NCBI GenBank assembly: GCA_023846275.1
Contig: CM043868.1
Coordinates: forward strand, 3,491,153 to 3,555,152
DNA length: 64,000 nucleotides
Direction of reading: 5' to 3'
Source of the DNA: Vanilla planifolia
Lineage: Eukaryota; Streptophyta; Magnoliopsida; Asparagales; Orchidaceae
The notes below the pieces were generated by a model. The model made no database searches. It was not told where the DNA came from and was given only the letters and a program-made list of their open reading frames with translations. Below are positions 12,783-25,634 of this stretch, in pieces; the first letter of the stretch is position 1, and each line of letters starts with the position of its first letter. The translations under genes were made by a program, and so were the position numbers.

Positions 12783-14190
12783 AAGAAGGTCAAGTAATAT
12801 ATCCATACAAGGGCCTACCCAAGGTACTTTATGTTAGAATTAGAAATGTTATGATTGTAGGGCAAGAAAGAACTTTCTTAGAACCTAAGGACTTGCACTA
12901 ATCTTTAATAAGAGGGATCTTAACCTAAGGAAAAAATGGTTTAATAACTCATGCCCAAAGTTTTTGTTAGTGGTGAAGTTGTAAGATACACACATAAGTA
13001 GAATTTTTAGAATGCCAAACAAGAAAATCACATGATAACTTAAATAAATAAGAAAGTTAGACTTAATTATTAATTTTATCACAAGATGAAATAAATTGGT
13101 TAAGTACTTTCCTGGTAATTTGATGCTCTTGTGGATGGATAATGGATCTAACCATTTGAGTCTCTTGCTCGCCTTTTTAAGGCACCTATTGATCGCATAA
13201 GCTACAATAGTAAAAATAAGTAGTACCGTTTCATTTTATCATTTAAAATTACACTACTTACAACACGATGACTATCCCTATCTATGGAGATCTCAAAGGT
13301 ACAAAAATAAGCTACTAACCTTGAATTATAGAAAGATATTTAGGAATAGTAAGTGACACATTTTGGAATCTAAAAGGAAATTTTAAGAATTTCAAAATTT
13401 ATCAAAAATTATAAAAAAAATTAATTTGAATTGTGTCAAAAAACTATCCTTGAAATACTACAAAATTAATTGATATAAGAAGTTCTCAGAAAGGCACGTG
13501 CATTTCAGGTGATGATGCAGTGAGCTGTGAGATGATGAGTGAAGCAATTGGTATGACATGGGCAAAGAGGTGTGATGACACCTCTAGTCTGATTCATGGA
13601 TTAGAGTAGATAGCATGAGTCAACATTGGTTGATAGATGGTGCATGTTGATGGGTTTGTTCTAGTTTGCAAATCAAAGCTCGACATGGGTTAGAGCAAAT
13701 ACCATTAGTTGGTAAGTTGACATGGGTTGAATGGATAGCAAGGTTGAATAATTTGAAATGGGTTGAACAAGCCATATAGGTCAATGTGGGTAGTTATTAT
13801 GGCTTCTGATGGTGGCAACAAAAGATAGTAAAAAAGGCCAAAACTTATTTTAAGGTATTTTTAAGTCATTGTTGACCAAACTTTGCTCTAATGGAACTAT
13901 AGGGCTTCTACAGGGATGCTCTAAACTAAATTTAAAGCCAAAGATATATAAAATTCTATTAATTAATCATTAAATAACGTAAACTAAAGTGTAGATGTAA
14001 ATGACTTAGTGAATTAATGAAAAGAAAACTAAAATGTACCATAAATAAGGGTTAAATACAATTGAACCCTTCAATGACAATGATAATGGAGACTGATGAG
14101 AAGTAGAGAAATTAATCTTAGCATGATTTTGAGTCTGAATAGAACTAGCATACCTCTAAGTGAAATATCTATGTGTCATATGGGATGCTA
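12783..14190. repeat. Sequence inserted within the copia RT region; begins with an R1 repeat fragment
   Basis: Interrupts the copia RT between its N-terminal and C-terminal blocks. The first part (12783 to about 13085) aligns with 62,140-62,400, e.g. AAGAACTTTC.TAGAA.CTAAGGA, so it belongs to the R1 family described at 60.7 kb. From 13,490 to 13,800 there is a G-richer stretch with recurring 'GACATGGGTTGA'-type phrases that match nothing else here. No coding seen. The exact right edge is unclear. Confidence 0.5.
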
Positions 14191-14820
14191 CTACATTAAG
14201 AAAGCTCTATATGGATTGAAACAAGCACTTGAGCTTCGTAGGAAAGGTTATGTATCAATCTTACTTTAAATAATTTTGTTAGGGGTAAGGTGGACAACAC
14301 CTTATTTATTCAAAGTTCAGATGAAGGTCAGCTTGTACATCAAGAGTATGCTGATTATATAATTTTTGGAGCTATCAAAGAAGATCTATGTAATATATTT
14401 GCAAAATTAATGAAGACTAAATTTGAAATGAGTATCATGGGAGAATTAACTTTCTTTTTGAGATTTCATGTCAAGCAAATCAATGATGGAAATTTTATTT
14501 CTCGAACAAAGTATTTATTGGAATTATTATAAATATTTTCCTTTGAGAGCATAAAAGATGGAAAGACACGTGTTGGAGAAAACAATATACTAGACAAACA
14601 TGAAGCCGATAGCCTATAGACACAAAATTATTAAGAAGAAAGAAAACTATGGTTTAGAATTTTCTTAAATGCTAGTGTTTTATGATAATGCTATGATATT
14701 TATCTTTTAAAAGACCCTATCCAACATTCTAGGACTAAGAATATTGAGTTGAGATATTATTTCATTAGAGAACAAGTCCAGAAGAAAGAAATTCAATTGA
14801 TTTTTATTCCATCTTTTACT
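14190..14820 (+). pseudogene. Reverse transcriptase C-terminal and RNase H end of the copia
   Basis: Contains SSIWIET-like residues of the 'KALYGLKQAPRAWY' region (about 14195-14230), then the open stretch 14290-14532 with DNTLFIQSSDEGQLVHQ, IIFGAIKEDLC and FEMSIMGELTFFL, all typical of SIRE-type copia RT. At 14700-14810 'DPIQHSRTKNIELRYYFIRE' matches the last helix of copia RNase H ('NPVQHSRTKHIDIRHHFIRD'). Fossil. Confidence 0.8.
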
Positions 14821-14900
14821 CTATTACATGATATTATTTGTTATTTTATCTAAATTTCATATATATTATTTTCTCTTTACCATTTAATTTGCAATCATTA

Positions 14901-14910
14901 AGAGGGAGAT
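14901..14910 (+). other. Polypurine tract before the 3' LTR
   Basis: AGAGGGAGAT directly abuts the TGTTGTACCC start of the 3' LTR, the position and composition expected of the plus-strand primer of a copia element. Confidence 0.7.
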
Positions 14911-17799
14911 TGTTGTACCCTTAATAATACTGATCATAAAATCATTGTACATAATGCTAATGTGTGATTGAGATTTATGCAATTGTAATTTGAGTGTTTG
15001 AAAAATGTTGGCTAAAAATTCGAGTAAGGATTTAGAGATTTAAGAAGATGAACTTTAAGGAACTTTGTTCTTGGTGCTTTAACTTTTAGATCATGAAACT
15101 TAGTATGCTCTTTGTGTTCTAGTTAAACCATAAGAAGTTGAGCTAGACTAATAAAAAAATTTGGTTAGCATGTTTAAACTTTGTCTTTTAAGGTTGTGGC
15201 ACATAGGATCACCATTTTATTTCATGAACTTTTTTCAAAAAAGAAAAACATCATTTTGCATTTTTATGAGCAAAAATCAAGCATTAATAGATTAAAAACA
15301 AAGTTTTGAAACTATTAAGTTATGTTTGTCCGTATCACTCTTGTATTGTACTTTTTATAATTGTTTAGAATTGAGTTCACCTTTGGTTCATATTGTTTGA
15401 ACCTTTCTTTGTATTTATACATTTAGTTTTTTGTCTCAATACTTGTATTTGTATAATGAAGATCTTCTTATGCATTTTCTTGGACACTACCAATCATATA
15501 GTTTGAACTTTTAACGTCAAATATGTACATTCCTAGAACATTTAGGTTCTTTTTTGCACTTATAGTGTGTATTGATATGATCATTATATTGTAACTATTT
15601 GTCTCAATTTTGTTTTTGCTTTTGTCGTAAAAAATATTAAGTTCATGCATCATACTTGCTTGTGCTTAATTATCATGTTTTAGTGTTGTTTGTGTACAAT
15701 ATATTGATCATATAGTTGGAAACAAAGTCATCACATAACTAGGATACAAAGCAGTCAACAAATTAGACAAGGCTATCTAGCAATAGATATAACTATTCAA
15801 ATAAGGGCCCCATCATACAATTATAAAATTCATGACAAAAGCAACAAACAGCTACAACTAGACATCAATGATACTATTCATCATTGGACATCATTGTATC
15901 ACAACATTGCCTTTAGATTTCTCAATAGATGCATATGTTTTAGATGATTCACACTATTCATTTTTTGTCAACATCATACTATTATGTTTCTCAGTAATTA
16001 TCTTTTAGAAAAATATGCACATTGAAAGTAATGTCTATGCCATCATACTATGGTGATAGGACAACCTCATACATCATCCATGCACCCCTTCAAAGTGAAC
16101 AATGTTCATTTCAACATGCCTTCATACTATAACATTGGTTCCTGGGTCATAATTAGAGTACCAAAATAAGGGTACTAAAAAATATCACAATTGTAACACC
16201 AAATCGATGCATCATAATGTATCAAACTAACATGTCATCCAAACTTCATGTGGCACATTATCAACTTATGATACTTATTATGATCTATATCAAGCTAGAT
16301 GTGATAAGCACATTGGTGGCTAAAATACATCCAAGAAATAAATGTACTCAATTGGATAATAGCAAAGCACCTTAATGCTAATAAAGTGCTATTATAGCAC
16401 TCTACTCAAACATCTTCTTAGCTTGGTTGTTAATGTTGTGTTCAATTGAGGTCACCTAACTAGTGAAAATAATGAAAGAACATTTACTTGTATCTAAAGC
16501 TAATTGTTTAGTTGTGGCCTCTTCAAATTGATCCTTCTTCGAGTTGTAATACTTTAATCGACAATTAAATTTTGGTTTCCCAAAAAAATATATGATCAAA
16601 CTCTTGGGTTTTCACTAAGATTAAAATTATTAATGCATTATTCTTTTATGATTCATATTCACTTGTCTTTATTGTATGTACTATTATGATAAGTATAATC
16701 TTTAAATTCATTTGAGTTTTTAATTGTTTACATTGTCCTAAAATTGCGATTCATATATCACATCTATACAATGTCTCTGTGTGCTCATTAGTGCTATATC
16801 GTACAATATTTAGTTCACATTAGACCTAGACGATACTTTGCTCTAGGTTATCATATGGGTATTTTAGTTAATATTTGAGATAAAAATTGCTAACATACTA
16901 TATATGATGTCCTTGATGTATATATTCAATAAGAAGAGCAAAATTCTAACAACTTATTTTTAACTATTTTGGAAATTCTTTAAAGCTGGTGCATGTTTCA
17001 ATTTTTTATGGGATTGAAATTAGTAAAAATAAGTGTTTAATCTCAAAATGAAAAAGGGAGAAAAAATGAAGGAATTAACTGTAAGATTTGTAAAAAAGCG
17101 AAAGGTTGAGAAGCTAGCTATGCATTTCATTGTTATTCTTATTATAGCAAGGGAATTGATTTGCATTTCATTTTCTTTTCATTAATACTTGTTTTATTAT
17201 TCTATTCTACATTCATATTAGAATGTGTCACTATACTTAAAAGAGGATTTGAGGCATTTGAATTGTGTAAACTAAATTGTTGGAAGCTTAAATCATTTAA
17301 TACTTAGTTATTTTTATTCTTGTTTGGTGCTTCCTTTGAGCACTAGTTTTTGTAAAGGTTTACCTCTACCTTCTTTAGCAAAAGAAAGTAGTGTTGCATC
17401 TGAAGTTTGGTTGGGTGGACTAAGGTTTTTTAATTATGCTTGTTGTAGTGGTTTACAAAGTATGATCTTTATTCTATTTTTTTTGTTAGATCTATCCTGC
17501 TATTATCATTAAGTGTTGAAAATTTCTAAGGTCTTAATTGTTTTTACAAATTATGGAATTAAGTTGAAGAATTTCAAGCTCTAGACTTAGGTTTTCTTTC
17601 AACTATTCATAGCTTGATATAGTTCTCACTATTTTCGATTCTCACTTCACCTTTTTATGCTTTTAGTTTGCTATTTTTATGACGTTTCTTCAATTAAAAG
17701 TCATCTTTTATTTGAAGTGATTATTGAAAAAATATTTAAGTTTTTAAATACTACAATTCATGCCCCTCTTGTAGATTTTGTCCTTCATGATTTATATCA
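14911..17799 (+). repeat. 3' LTR of the copia, enlarged by a secondary insertion
   Basis: Starts TGTTGTACCC and ends TTTATATCA. Its flanks align with the 5' LTR, but about 15,705-16,620 has no counterpart there, which explains why it is about 800 bp longer. An open stretch at 17,324-17,512 lies inside the LTR and has no recognisable product. Confidence 0.75.
15705..16620. mobile_element. Unidentified insertion inside the 3' LTR
   Basis: Present in the 3' LTR but absent from the 5' LTR, which runs straight through at about 7,930-7,970. AT-rich, with several CATCATAC/TCATACTA motifs. No PBS, RT or terminal inverted repeats could be recognised. It may be a short LTR fragment or another non-coding element. 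Edges were placed by eye and may be off by some tens of bases. Confidence 0.4.
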
Positions 17800-19480
17800 T
17801 GTAATAATCTATATGGCATTAAATAACATGATGTGAAAGATGTTACCAAGAAAGATTAAAATGTGATGAAATGCTGCATATTATCAAACCAAAAATGCAA
17901 CATGGAGTTTTTTTCTATTGTGTACTACTAGTTTAAGAGATCTTGAAGTTTTCAATTAATGGCTACAGTGACTTATAGATTAACTATCATCCTTCTCTAC
18001 TTGATTTTCTTCTTAATTTATATATATAATTGAGTTAGATGAAGTTAAGAGAACTTCGAATGGCTATAATGAATTTCCAAGAACCTACAACTAGCTATTT
18101 TATGTTTTGATAATATATCATAAAACTTTGTCAAGGACATCATCATATAGGATGATGGAGTTGAACTAAGATCAACCTAATAATCCAATGATATGACTAG
18201 TCCTTATTGATATAAAAGGACTTGTCATACAAGTTTGAAAAGGGTTCTCATACTATAATACTAATTCTAGGTGCAATACTTAAATATTATACATATATCA
18301 TTTTAGACAATCACATAGATTGTATTAGTATAATATAATTTATTTGTCTAGTTTAAAATGATCATGTGTTTGAAATTAGATCATCATTATGTGTTATTTA
18401 TTTTCATGAAGAGCCAAGCTCTAAGAAAAACTATACAATGTCCTGTATAAGAACAAGCATTTGTACAACCATGTGCTAATTAATTAAATTAGACTTGACA
18501 AGATAGAAATACATAAAGAAGCCCACTATCATTTAAGAGTGGTACATAGATTTTTGTTGTAGGATAACAAAAATTTTAAATTTTAGTTTCATTAGATATT
18601 ATTATACTCAACCAATAGAATTATTATAATTTTATAACACTAGCATAACTATTTTTGATCTCATTTTTTGACTAATAGTGAATTGTACAAGAATAATGTA
18701 TAGATGTTTTTGTATATTGAATGACACTAATTATATTAGTTGACATACTCATATGATACAAGTATCATATCAATGCGACGAAGTAAGCATATTACTATTT
18801 TAAGTTTTTCACATTACCTATGAGTTGGATTGAAATGAACTATGATACTATACTTTGCACTATATGGTGTGCAAGTTGTAAAAACACATTAGTAGGAACT
18901 AAAATGTGTACTCATATGATGAAAGGTTCGCACTCATATGATACAATTGGAAACTCAACTCTAATGAATGGATGATGCACATACAAGTCCAATACCTTAT
19001 AAAATCTAGTTCGCACTTTTAATCATTTCACCATATAATAGTTGCATATATACTATATGATTCATAACAAGATCAAGCTTTAGTCAATATTTAAACAAAA
19101 ATGTAGAATGTATAAGTATGATATGAGGCTTTAGATTGTACAATCATTAAGCTATAAGGAAGAAAATTTGTTTTGAGCTTGGTTTCATTTCTTAAGTGTT
19201 AACTTGACTCAAAAACATGTAAGTAGTGATATTACAATTGAACTAATGCATGTCAGGAAGGATTTATAATTTGAAAGGCATTTTTTAGCAATGCAAGCAT
19301 AAAAGCAAAATGCATGCACTCATAACCATGCCATATGGTAAAACAAGTGATGGAATCAACAACTCAAATTAGATAGATTACATGTAAAGGAACTCTTGAT
19401 GTGTAGCCACTCATCCAAGAGTTGAAAGCAAGGCTCAATGATATGCAAGTTAAGCTAGATGACATGAGCACAGGTCTTCA
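17800..19480. other. AT-rich non-coding stretch, probably LTR debris
   Basis: No gene recognised. Contains many ATCATA/TATGAT motifs and a perfect inverted repeat at 18,751-18,770. A short + strand open phrase near 19,410-19,520 (ELKARLNDMQVKLDDMS) looks protein-like, but I could not place it in a family. Confidence 0.35.
18751..18770. repeat. Perfect 20-nt inverted repeat
   Basis: ATATGATACAAGTATCATAT has 9-nt arms around AA. It is the cleanest example of the TCATAC/GTATGA palindromic motif that recurs in LTR-like sequence through the window. Confidence 0.8.
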
Positions 19481-21260
19481 TCCTTCTTCCACTTCTAAGT
19501 ACTTAAACCTTGCTCCTTTTTAATCATTTACTACAAGTATAAATTATTTCAAAAATATTTGTTAGAAAACTAATAGCTTGGTCTAGTGATCATCATCCTC
19601 AATGGTACACAACATCAATATATTGCTCTTCCAAATATTCTTGGAAAGAGCTACTTATCTTATCATTTTATAAAGACACAAATCTATCTTTGCTTGCCAA
19701 TAAACATGTAGGTCCTTCCTTCTTTGTAGATTTCAAGAATTTTTTCTTATTTCTTTAATTTATTTTCTTTTCCATCTTCTCAAAGTACTTTGGGCATTTA
19801 AGATGAATGTGCCTTCGTTTCTTACATTCATGGCACACCAATTTATATTTTGCTTCAAGTTTGTGTGTAGATCTCCATTCCTTTATTGCATTGTATTGTT
19901 GTAATAAATGAGATAAACCATGATTTATGACTCAAACCATGAAAATAAATCAACTCTTAATGCAATTGGTTCTTCCTTCTTCTTTCTCTTATGCTTCTCA
20001 ATAGTGAGTTCTTCTTCCTTGAGCCTTACAAGTTGCATCTTAATAGTAATGAGATCACCCATTAGCTCATCAAGTGAGAAGAGTAAGTTTCCCTTTGCAG
20101 CTTCGATTGTAGTGACTAATGGGTCATATTCTTTTGGTGGTACACTGAGGATCTTCTTTATTTATTCACTATTAGAAAACACCTTTCCTAAATTGGGTAA
20201 TCCATTAGTAATGTTAGTGAATCTTGTAAACATCTATTTAATAGATTCATCAAAAGACATTTTAAATATTTCATAGATAAGGATTAACGTCTTATCTTAC
20301 ACTCCTTGGCTTTAGATTTACCCTCACAAATAACATCAAGTTTTGTCTAAATTTCATGTGATGTTTTAATGTTAATGATAATATTATATTCTAGAGAAAA
20401 ACATCCACAATGTAAAATGTTGATTGCTTTGGAGTTAAATTAAAGTTTGGGTTTTCCTCTATAGTTGACTCACTATTTGGTTTTCTAACTACTTCTCCAT
20501 TGACTACTTTTACAAAGTAAATGAACATTCAATAGTATACCAAATATTTTGATCTATAGATTCCAAAAAATATTTTCATTATGTTTTTCTAGTAAAGATA
20601 AATTTACCTTTAGAAGTGAATGATGATGCGAAGAGGTCACTTCTACTAAGATGTATATTTTCTCAATCAAATTATGAGCCATACTAATCTTTTCCTGGGA
20701 ATTTCTTCTTTTGATTCAACTAGGCTAGACAACTTGAAGTAATCCACTAGTAATGTTAGTTAATCTTGTAAACATCTATTTAATAGATTAATCAAAGGAA
20801 TTTTAAATAATTCATAACTAAGAGTTAACATGTTATCTTACACACCTTAGCTTTAGATGTGCCCTCACAAATAACATCAAGTTTTGTCTAAATTTCATGT
20901 GATGTTTTAATAATAATGATCATATTATATTCTAGAGAAAAACATCCACAATGTGAAATATTGATTCCCCTAGATTTTAATAGAAGTTTGGGTTTTCCTT
21001 TATAGTTAACTCATTATTTTGTTTTCTAACTACTTCTCCATTAACTAATTTTGTTATGAAAGTAAATGAACATTCAATAGTATACCAAATATCTTGATCT
21101 ATAAATTTCCAAAAATATATTCATTTTTTTCTAGTAAAATTCACCTTTAAAAGTGAAGGATGATGCGAAGAGGTCCCCTCTACCAAGATAGATATTTTTT
21201 CAATCAAATTATGAGCTATACTAATCTTTTCCAAGGAATTTCTTCTTTTGATTCAACTAA
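19480..21260 (-). pseudogene. gag remnant of a - strand SIRE-like copia
   Basis: On the - strand, the stretch 20276-19920 reads through FDESIKQMFTRFTNITNGL and LLFSLDELMGDLITIKMQLV, matching SIRE Gag ('ISEMFTRFTDIVNGLK...SLDELIGSL'). At about 19,860-19,800 CHECKKRRHIHLKC fits the CX2CX4HX4C zinc knuckle. The start of this gag is tandemly duplicated (next entry), and a PBS and LTR edge lie just upstream at 21,261-21,276. No integrase or RT was found downstream, so the rest is missing or unrecognisable. Fossil. Confidence 0.75.
20200..21256. repeat. Tandem duplication of the 5' gag region (about 540-bp period)
   Basis: About 20,200-20,715 and 20,742-21,256 are direct copies. Both contain GGTAATCC/GTAATCCACTAGTAATGTTAGT, the ACATCAAGTTTTGTCTAAAT block (20,333 and 20,874) and GATGATGCGAAGAGGTC (20,620 and 21,160). 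It is an event inside the element after insertion, or a duplicated leader carried by the element. Confidence 0.8.
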
Positions 21261-21272
21261 GCTATGACACCA
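21261..21272 (-). other. Primer-binding site of the - strand copia
   Basis: On the - strand TGGTGTCATAGC, two bases after the LTR end (CA at 21276-21275), matches 10 of 12 positions of TGGTATCAGAGC. It fixes the orientation and the 5' LTR edge of the gag at 19.5-21.3 kb. Confidence 0.7.
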
Positions 21273-21274
21273 CT

Positions 21275-22300
21275 TGAAGTAATGGTCAAATCATAGGAAA
21301 AGGGTGAATTATGGTTTTTATCAAAACTTGATATTACTTTTGAAAATAGTTATTTTATGGAAAATGAAATAACAACAAATATTTATATATGGTTTGACTC
21401 CAAACAATAAGCATATGTTCACCCCTAGTCTAACATCCAGGCCCACCTTTATCAAAAGATTTGTAGGTGAATGCTATTATAAGATGACTCAAAAGGATCT
21501 AAAGGTGGCCTAAATAATCTAATAATAATAACAACTCAAGTGAGCTAAAGAACAATAATCATGAAAGTAAGTTTCACCAACTTTAGAATACAAGCTTTAC
21601 AATGTCACCTACAATTCTTACCAATTGCAAGGGGCATACTATAATGCAAAATGATATATGAAATGATGTTACTAATTGTAAGAAGAAAATAAGAAAGGAA
21701 GAAGCACTTGTAAAAAGCTTTACAAATAATCCATTCTAAAAACTAAGTGATAGATGATAGAGGTGGAATGAGTGTTGAAAGTTGAAGCAAGGTTATCTCT
21801 TAGTTCTTGAAAATTATCTTGTTAGCTTTTTATTGTAAGGTTTTAAGAATTATTTATAGATAAGGAATAGTTAGAATGCAACTTAAGGAAATCCTTTAAT
21901 AACTATTCTCTTTTCATCTCTTACTTGATTATGCATTGAACAGTGATATTATCTATGCAACATAAGGAAATCCTTTAATAACTCATGATTTATAAAGGAA
22001 TTTTATTTAGTATGCAAGATTTTTTATGAAAATGAATGATCCTAAGCAACACATGTATATTTACATTACTAATAACATTCCAATGCACTAAAGTACAATA
22101 AATGATGCTCATAATAGTCATTAAACCATCAAGAGTAAGTTTCATTTATAGCTTCTCCAATGTTAAATTCTTTGGCCTTAACTCCCCTAACAGTTGAGTC
22201 ATTAACTACTGAATAGTTTTTCAACCAATAGTTTTTCAACCAATAGTTTTTCAACTCATTCATATTTTATATTACATTTCTCTTTTTTCTCTCATGATGT
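21275..22300 (-). mobile_element. 5' LTR of the - strand copia (far edge unresolved)
   Basis: On the - strand it ends AATTCACCCTTTTCCTATG...TTACTTCA next to the PBS. This is the same AATTCACCC block found near the ends of the LTRs at 2249 and 43,658. At 21,411-21,480 is the antisense version of the 'GTAGG...' block of SIRE LTRs. The start of the LTR at higher coordinates could not be located; 22,300 is only where I stop recognising it. Confidence 0.5.
22205..22256. repeat. Three copies of a 16-bp tandem repeat
   Basis: AATAGTTTTTCAACC is repeated three times head to tail in a non-coding AT-rich context. Confidence 0.8.
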
Positions 22301-24177
22301 GATGTAATCTACCATGCCAATATTATCAGAAGTCTAACTTTAGGCTTACATAACCTTATTCATTCCATAGCCATATCATAAGATAATGCCTTATCATCAC
22401 CAAATGTCAACTATCACAAAGTTCAAATAATCTGCTTTCTTTTCATTTACATTTCTCATTTTATTTATTTTATCCTCTATCAATTTTTGATATATTCATT
22501 CTAATCAAATGTGTTATGCAGATGCATATAACTCGACTCCTTGTATATAGAAGATGATGCTAACATGTATTCATAAAGCAAAAATTGCTATTCATAAATA
22601 TGCATTATTCAAAAATAAATAATAATAATAATAATAATATACTTACATCATATTTACCTTAGTTTACTTATGAAATTTTCTTATTTTTTATAACCTACAA
22701 ATTAGCACATTAACCAATATTTGTATGATTAGATCACCACGTTTTTTCTTTCCTTGCAACTTGATTCCACATCCTTTTGAAAAAACTTAACTTCCAACCA
22801 TAAAATAAAATCCAACTCATAGCACTCTTAGCTCATAAAAATTGCAAAGATTACACTTCTAACATGTGCCAAAATACTAAAAAGGGTTAGCATTTAAACT
22901 AATAATTCTTATTTAGTAAGTTATCAAGACTTGCCTAGTAGTAAAGCCATTACATTCCAATATAATTACCTCACCATTCAACTCACTACATTCCATTCTC
23001 TACATATTATAATAAAACCTATGCAAAACATGAAGAAAAGACATTTAGAAACATACAGAATTAATCTGCTTGATCATGATGTAGCTATAAAAATTAATTC
23101 CAAATAGCAATAAGTACTTTTTGAGTGAAAACTAGCCCCCTAACTTTTCTTACTAATGATTGCTATTAATCTTCCAATAAATTGCTCTAACGATTGAGCT
23201 ATGTCTCTTTTGTTTGATGTTAATACTACAAGTCACACTCTTATATCCACCTAGTTATATCTCTTCATGGTACCTCATGAACTTAATAGAAGCCCCCAAA
23301 ATCTCTGACAACTTTTCTTATAGTAATAGTTCACTTCTTTTCCTTATTTCCAACACTATAGAAGGTAACCTACTATAAAAAAGAAACCTAAAATAGCCTT
23401 AACTTCTCCAAAATCTTAACTAAAATTTGTTATTCTACTCTTTGCAAAAATCAATTGTTACAACTAAACCCCAAATTTCCTTCTTCCTTAGCTTTCTTAA
23501 GACCACACTTGGTTACTAATTTTATTAGTCTAAAATATTAGCCCTCCCCTGGGTATAACTTATATCAATTCAAGAACTAAAGGGGATTCTCTTTCTCTAA
23601 TAAAACCTACAATGATTGAACCTCATTCTTATTTTCCCAATGATTCTCTTTTCTAAGAAACCCACAACTATCTTTTGGTTCTTATAGGATGCTCTAAAGG
23701 CCTTTAGCTCAAGGTCACAACCAAAGTTAAATAGCTTAGCTTAAAGCAAGCGTAGCTCATTCACTCAAATCATATTACCTTTAACTTAGCTACTAAAGGG
23801 TAAAAGCAATATTTATAACATTGAACAAAATACAAATATCTTCTTGATAACCTCAATAATTTACATTAAATCCATTCAAGCTTTGAAATTATGACCCAAG
23901 TACCAAAGACATCCACATAAAAATCTCTTTTAAAAAATATATTCAAATAAAAAATTCCAATATATACTAATGTCATGCTTCCCAAGATTTTTCGAAAAAA
24001 TATTATTTTAGCAAAGATCAAAAATCAACTTTGATAATTGAAGATACAAACTTTACAATCTCATGCACAAGTTAAATTCTAGGATGTTTAATAGTTATGA
24101 TAATAATATTTATGTGTACTTGTTGTATGTGTATGTGTAGAAATTAGATGTAATAAAATATGTTTGCAATAAACTGA
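22300..24177. other. AT-rich non-coding stretch with an (AAT)n microsatellite
   Basis: No gene, PBS or conserved protein block seen. An (AAT)n run occupies about 22,617-22,641. Composition resembles LTR debris, but nothing ties it to a family. Confidence 0.5.
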
Positions 24178-24881
24178 TGTAGACGATGAGGGAGCTTGGG
24201 TCGTGGAATAGAATGATATAATTGGTTAGATTAAATGGAACGAAAAAATGACAAAAAAAGGCTTAAATAAGGAGGAGTAGGGTTTAGAAGATACAGAAAA
24301 AAATAAAGATTGACTCATTGAAATAAACCTAAGAGAAGGCCACCAAGCTAACTCAAGCACTTAAGCCCATGGTAATACATTTTCTTTTGTCACAACTCAT
24401 TAACCATTCATCCACTCATGAGAGGTCATTTAAATAGAAGATTATCAATAATTATTTAAAAAGAGAACTTCCTACCTATGTCTTGAAGACTTCTTTACCC
24501 ATATAATTCTTTAATACAAAAGCATGATTTATGCTAATGCTTTGGAGACCTCGAATATTTTGAACACTTTTATTAATGTACCACCTAACATTTACCACCT
24601 ACCATCACATTGACTTCATATCTCTAATTAACTATTCTAAGATCATTATTTTAGAGTAATAAGAAGATGAGTTAATATATTTCATGATTTTTTTTAATTT
24701 ATTCCTACTTGATTAGCCCTTGAGTACTTCTATTGGGCCATGACTAGCTCTCTTTTTCATGTTTTGTGTGATGGGTTTATGAAAAATACTTATTTTATGC
24801 AATTTAAGCCCAAATTAATTTTTCTCTTCATGTAATTTATGATCTTTATGCTCATGTTTAATTTCTTATTCTTATTCTACA
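24178..24881 (-). repeat. 3' LTR of the compact element
   Basis: Aligns base for base with 25635-26333 through shared landmarks: GAAGGCCACCAAGC (24334 and 25790), CCATATAATTCTTTAATAC (24499 and 25953), GATGAGTTAATATATTT (24667 and 26116). On the - strand it starts TGTAGAATAAG after a purine tract and ends TCTACA. Confidence 0.85.
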
Positions 24882-25617
24882 TCATTCCCCTCTTATCAAA
24901 ATAAATTTTGATTTGTAAAGTTGATGTGTCAGTAGTCTTCCATAAACTTTGGCATTGACTTGACATATTCATGATTTTTGTGCCATATATCGTTAATGGT
25001 TGGTTTATTCAACCATATTTAAAAGATTTGAATGAATAATTGAAACTCAAAATCCCATCAGTGTGATTACCACCTTCTTCAAAAACTTTTTTGTATCGAT
25101 AATGATGATTGTTTCCTTGAATCGCCTACATAACTATTAGTTTGCAAACAATCATATTTAAAATTTACATTGTGTAGTTGGTCATCTTCAATGTTGAATA
25201 CTAGTCCAGTATACATATCCTTGGGGTAATTTAAAAACATATATGTCATCATGCCTCTTATTGAGTTGAACCTCTTTTAATTATTGAATATCTTCAACAA
25301 GAGTTATTGAAGAGCTTTAAACATGAGTTTTTAGGCCATTTTTCCAATATCGGAATTGATTTTCCATTTTATAGTTGAAAATTTTTAATTCTTCTTATAT
25401 TTCTTCTTGACATTAATTTGTTACATCAAACAAGTTTTATACTAAATTTGAGAAGCTTTTCATTTGTTCCTTTCTTGATACTCTAGATGTCATTCGCTCA
25501 AATAAGGCTTAATTATAATGAACCACCAATAAACAAACCTTGATTTAATGAAGCTATTAGGATCTCCTCCTTTTCTTTAAGGTGCTCAGTCCTTCTGAGA
25601 AAATGGTAAGGATCTTT

Positions 25618-25629
25618 GCTCTGATACCA
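25618..25629 (-). other. Perfect primer-binding site
   Basis: GCTCTGATACCA on + is TGGTATCAGAGC on -, a 12/12 match to the initiator tRNA-Met PBS. It lies five bases after the ..TACA end of the 5' LTR. Confidence 0.9.
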
Positions 25630-25634
25630 AATAA

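Larger units (their letters stand above)
7174..17799 (+). mobile_element. SIRE/Maximus-like Ty1/copia retrotransposon, old and broken but with both LTRs
   Basis: Complete layout in copia order: 5' LTR 7174-9258, PBS 9261-9272, gag about 9290-10480, integrase about 10880-12120, reverse transcriptase in two blocks (about 12480-12770 and 14190-14540), RNase H end about 14700-14810, purine tract 14901-14910, 3' LTR 14911-17799. Integrase preceding RT defines Ty1/copia. The long LTRs and the RT block DNTLFIQSS...EDLC point to SIRE/Maximus. Coding is broken in many places. Two other sequences are nested in it (12.78-14.19 and 15.70-16.62 kb). The LTRs are strongly diverged, so it is old. I found no matching target-site duplication. 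Confidence 0.8.
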
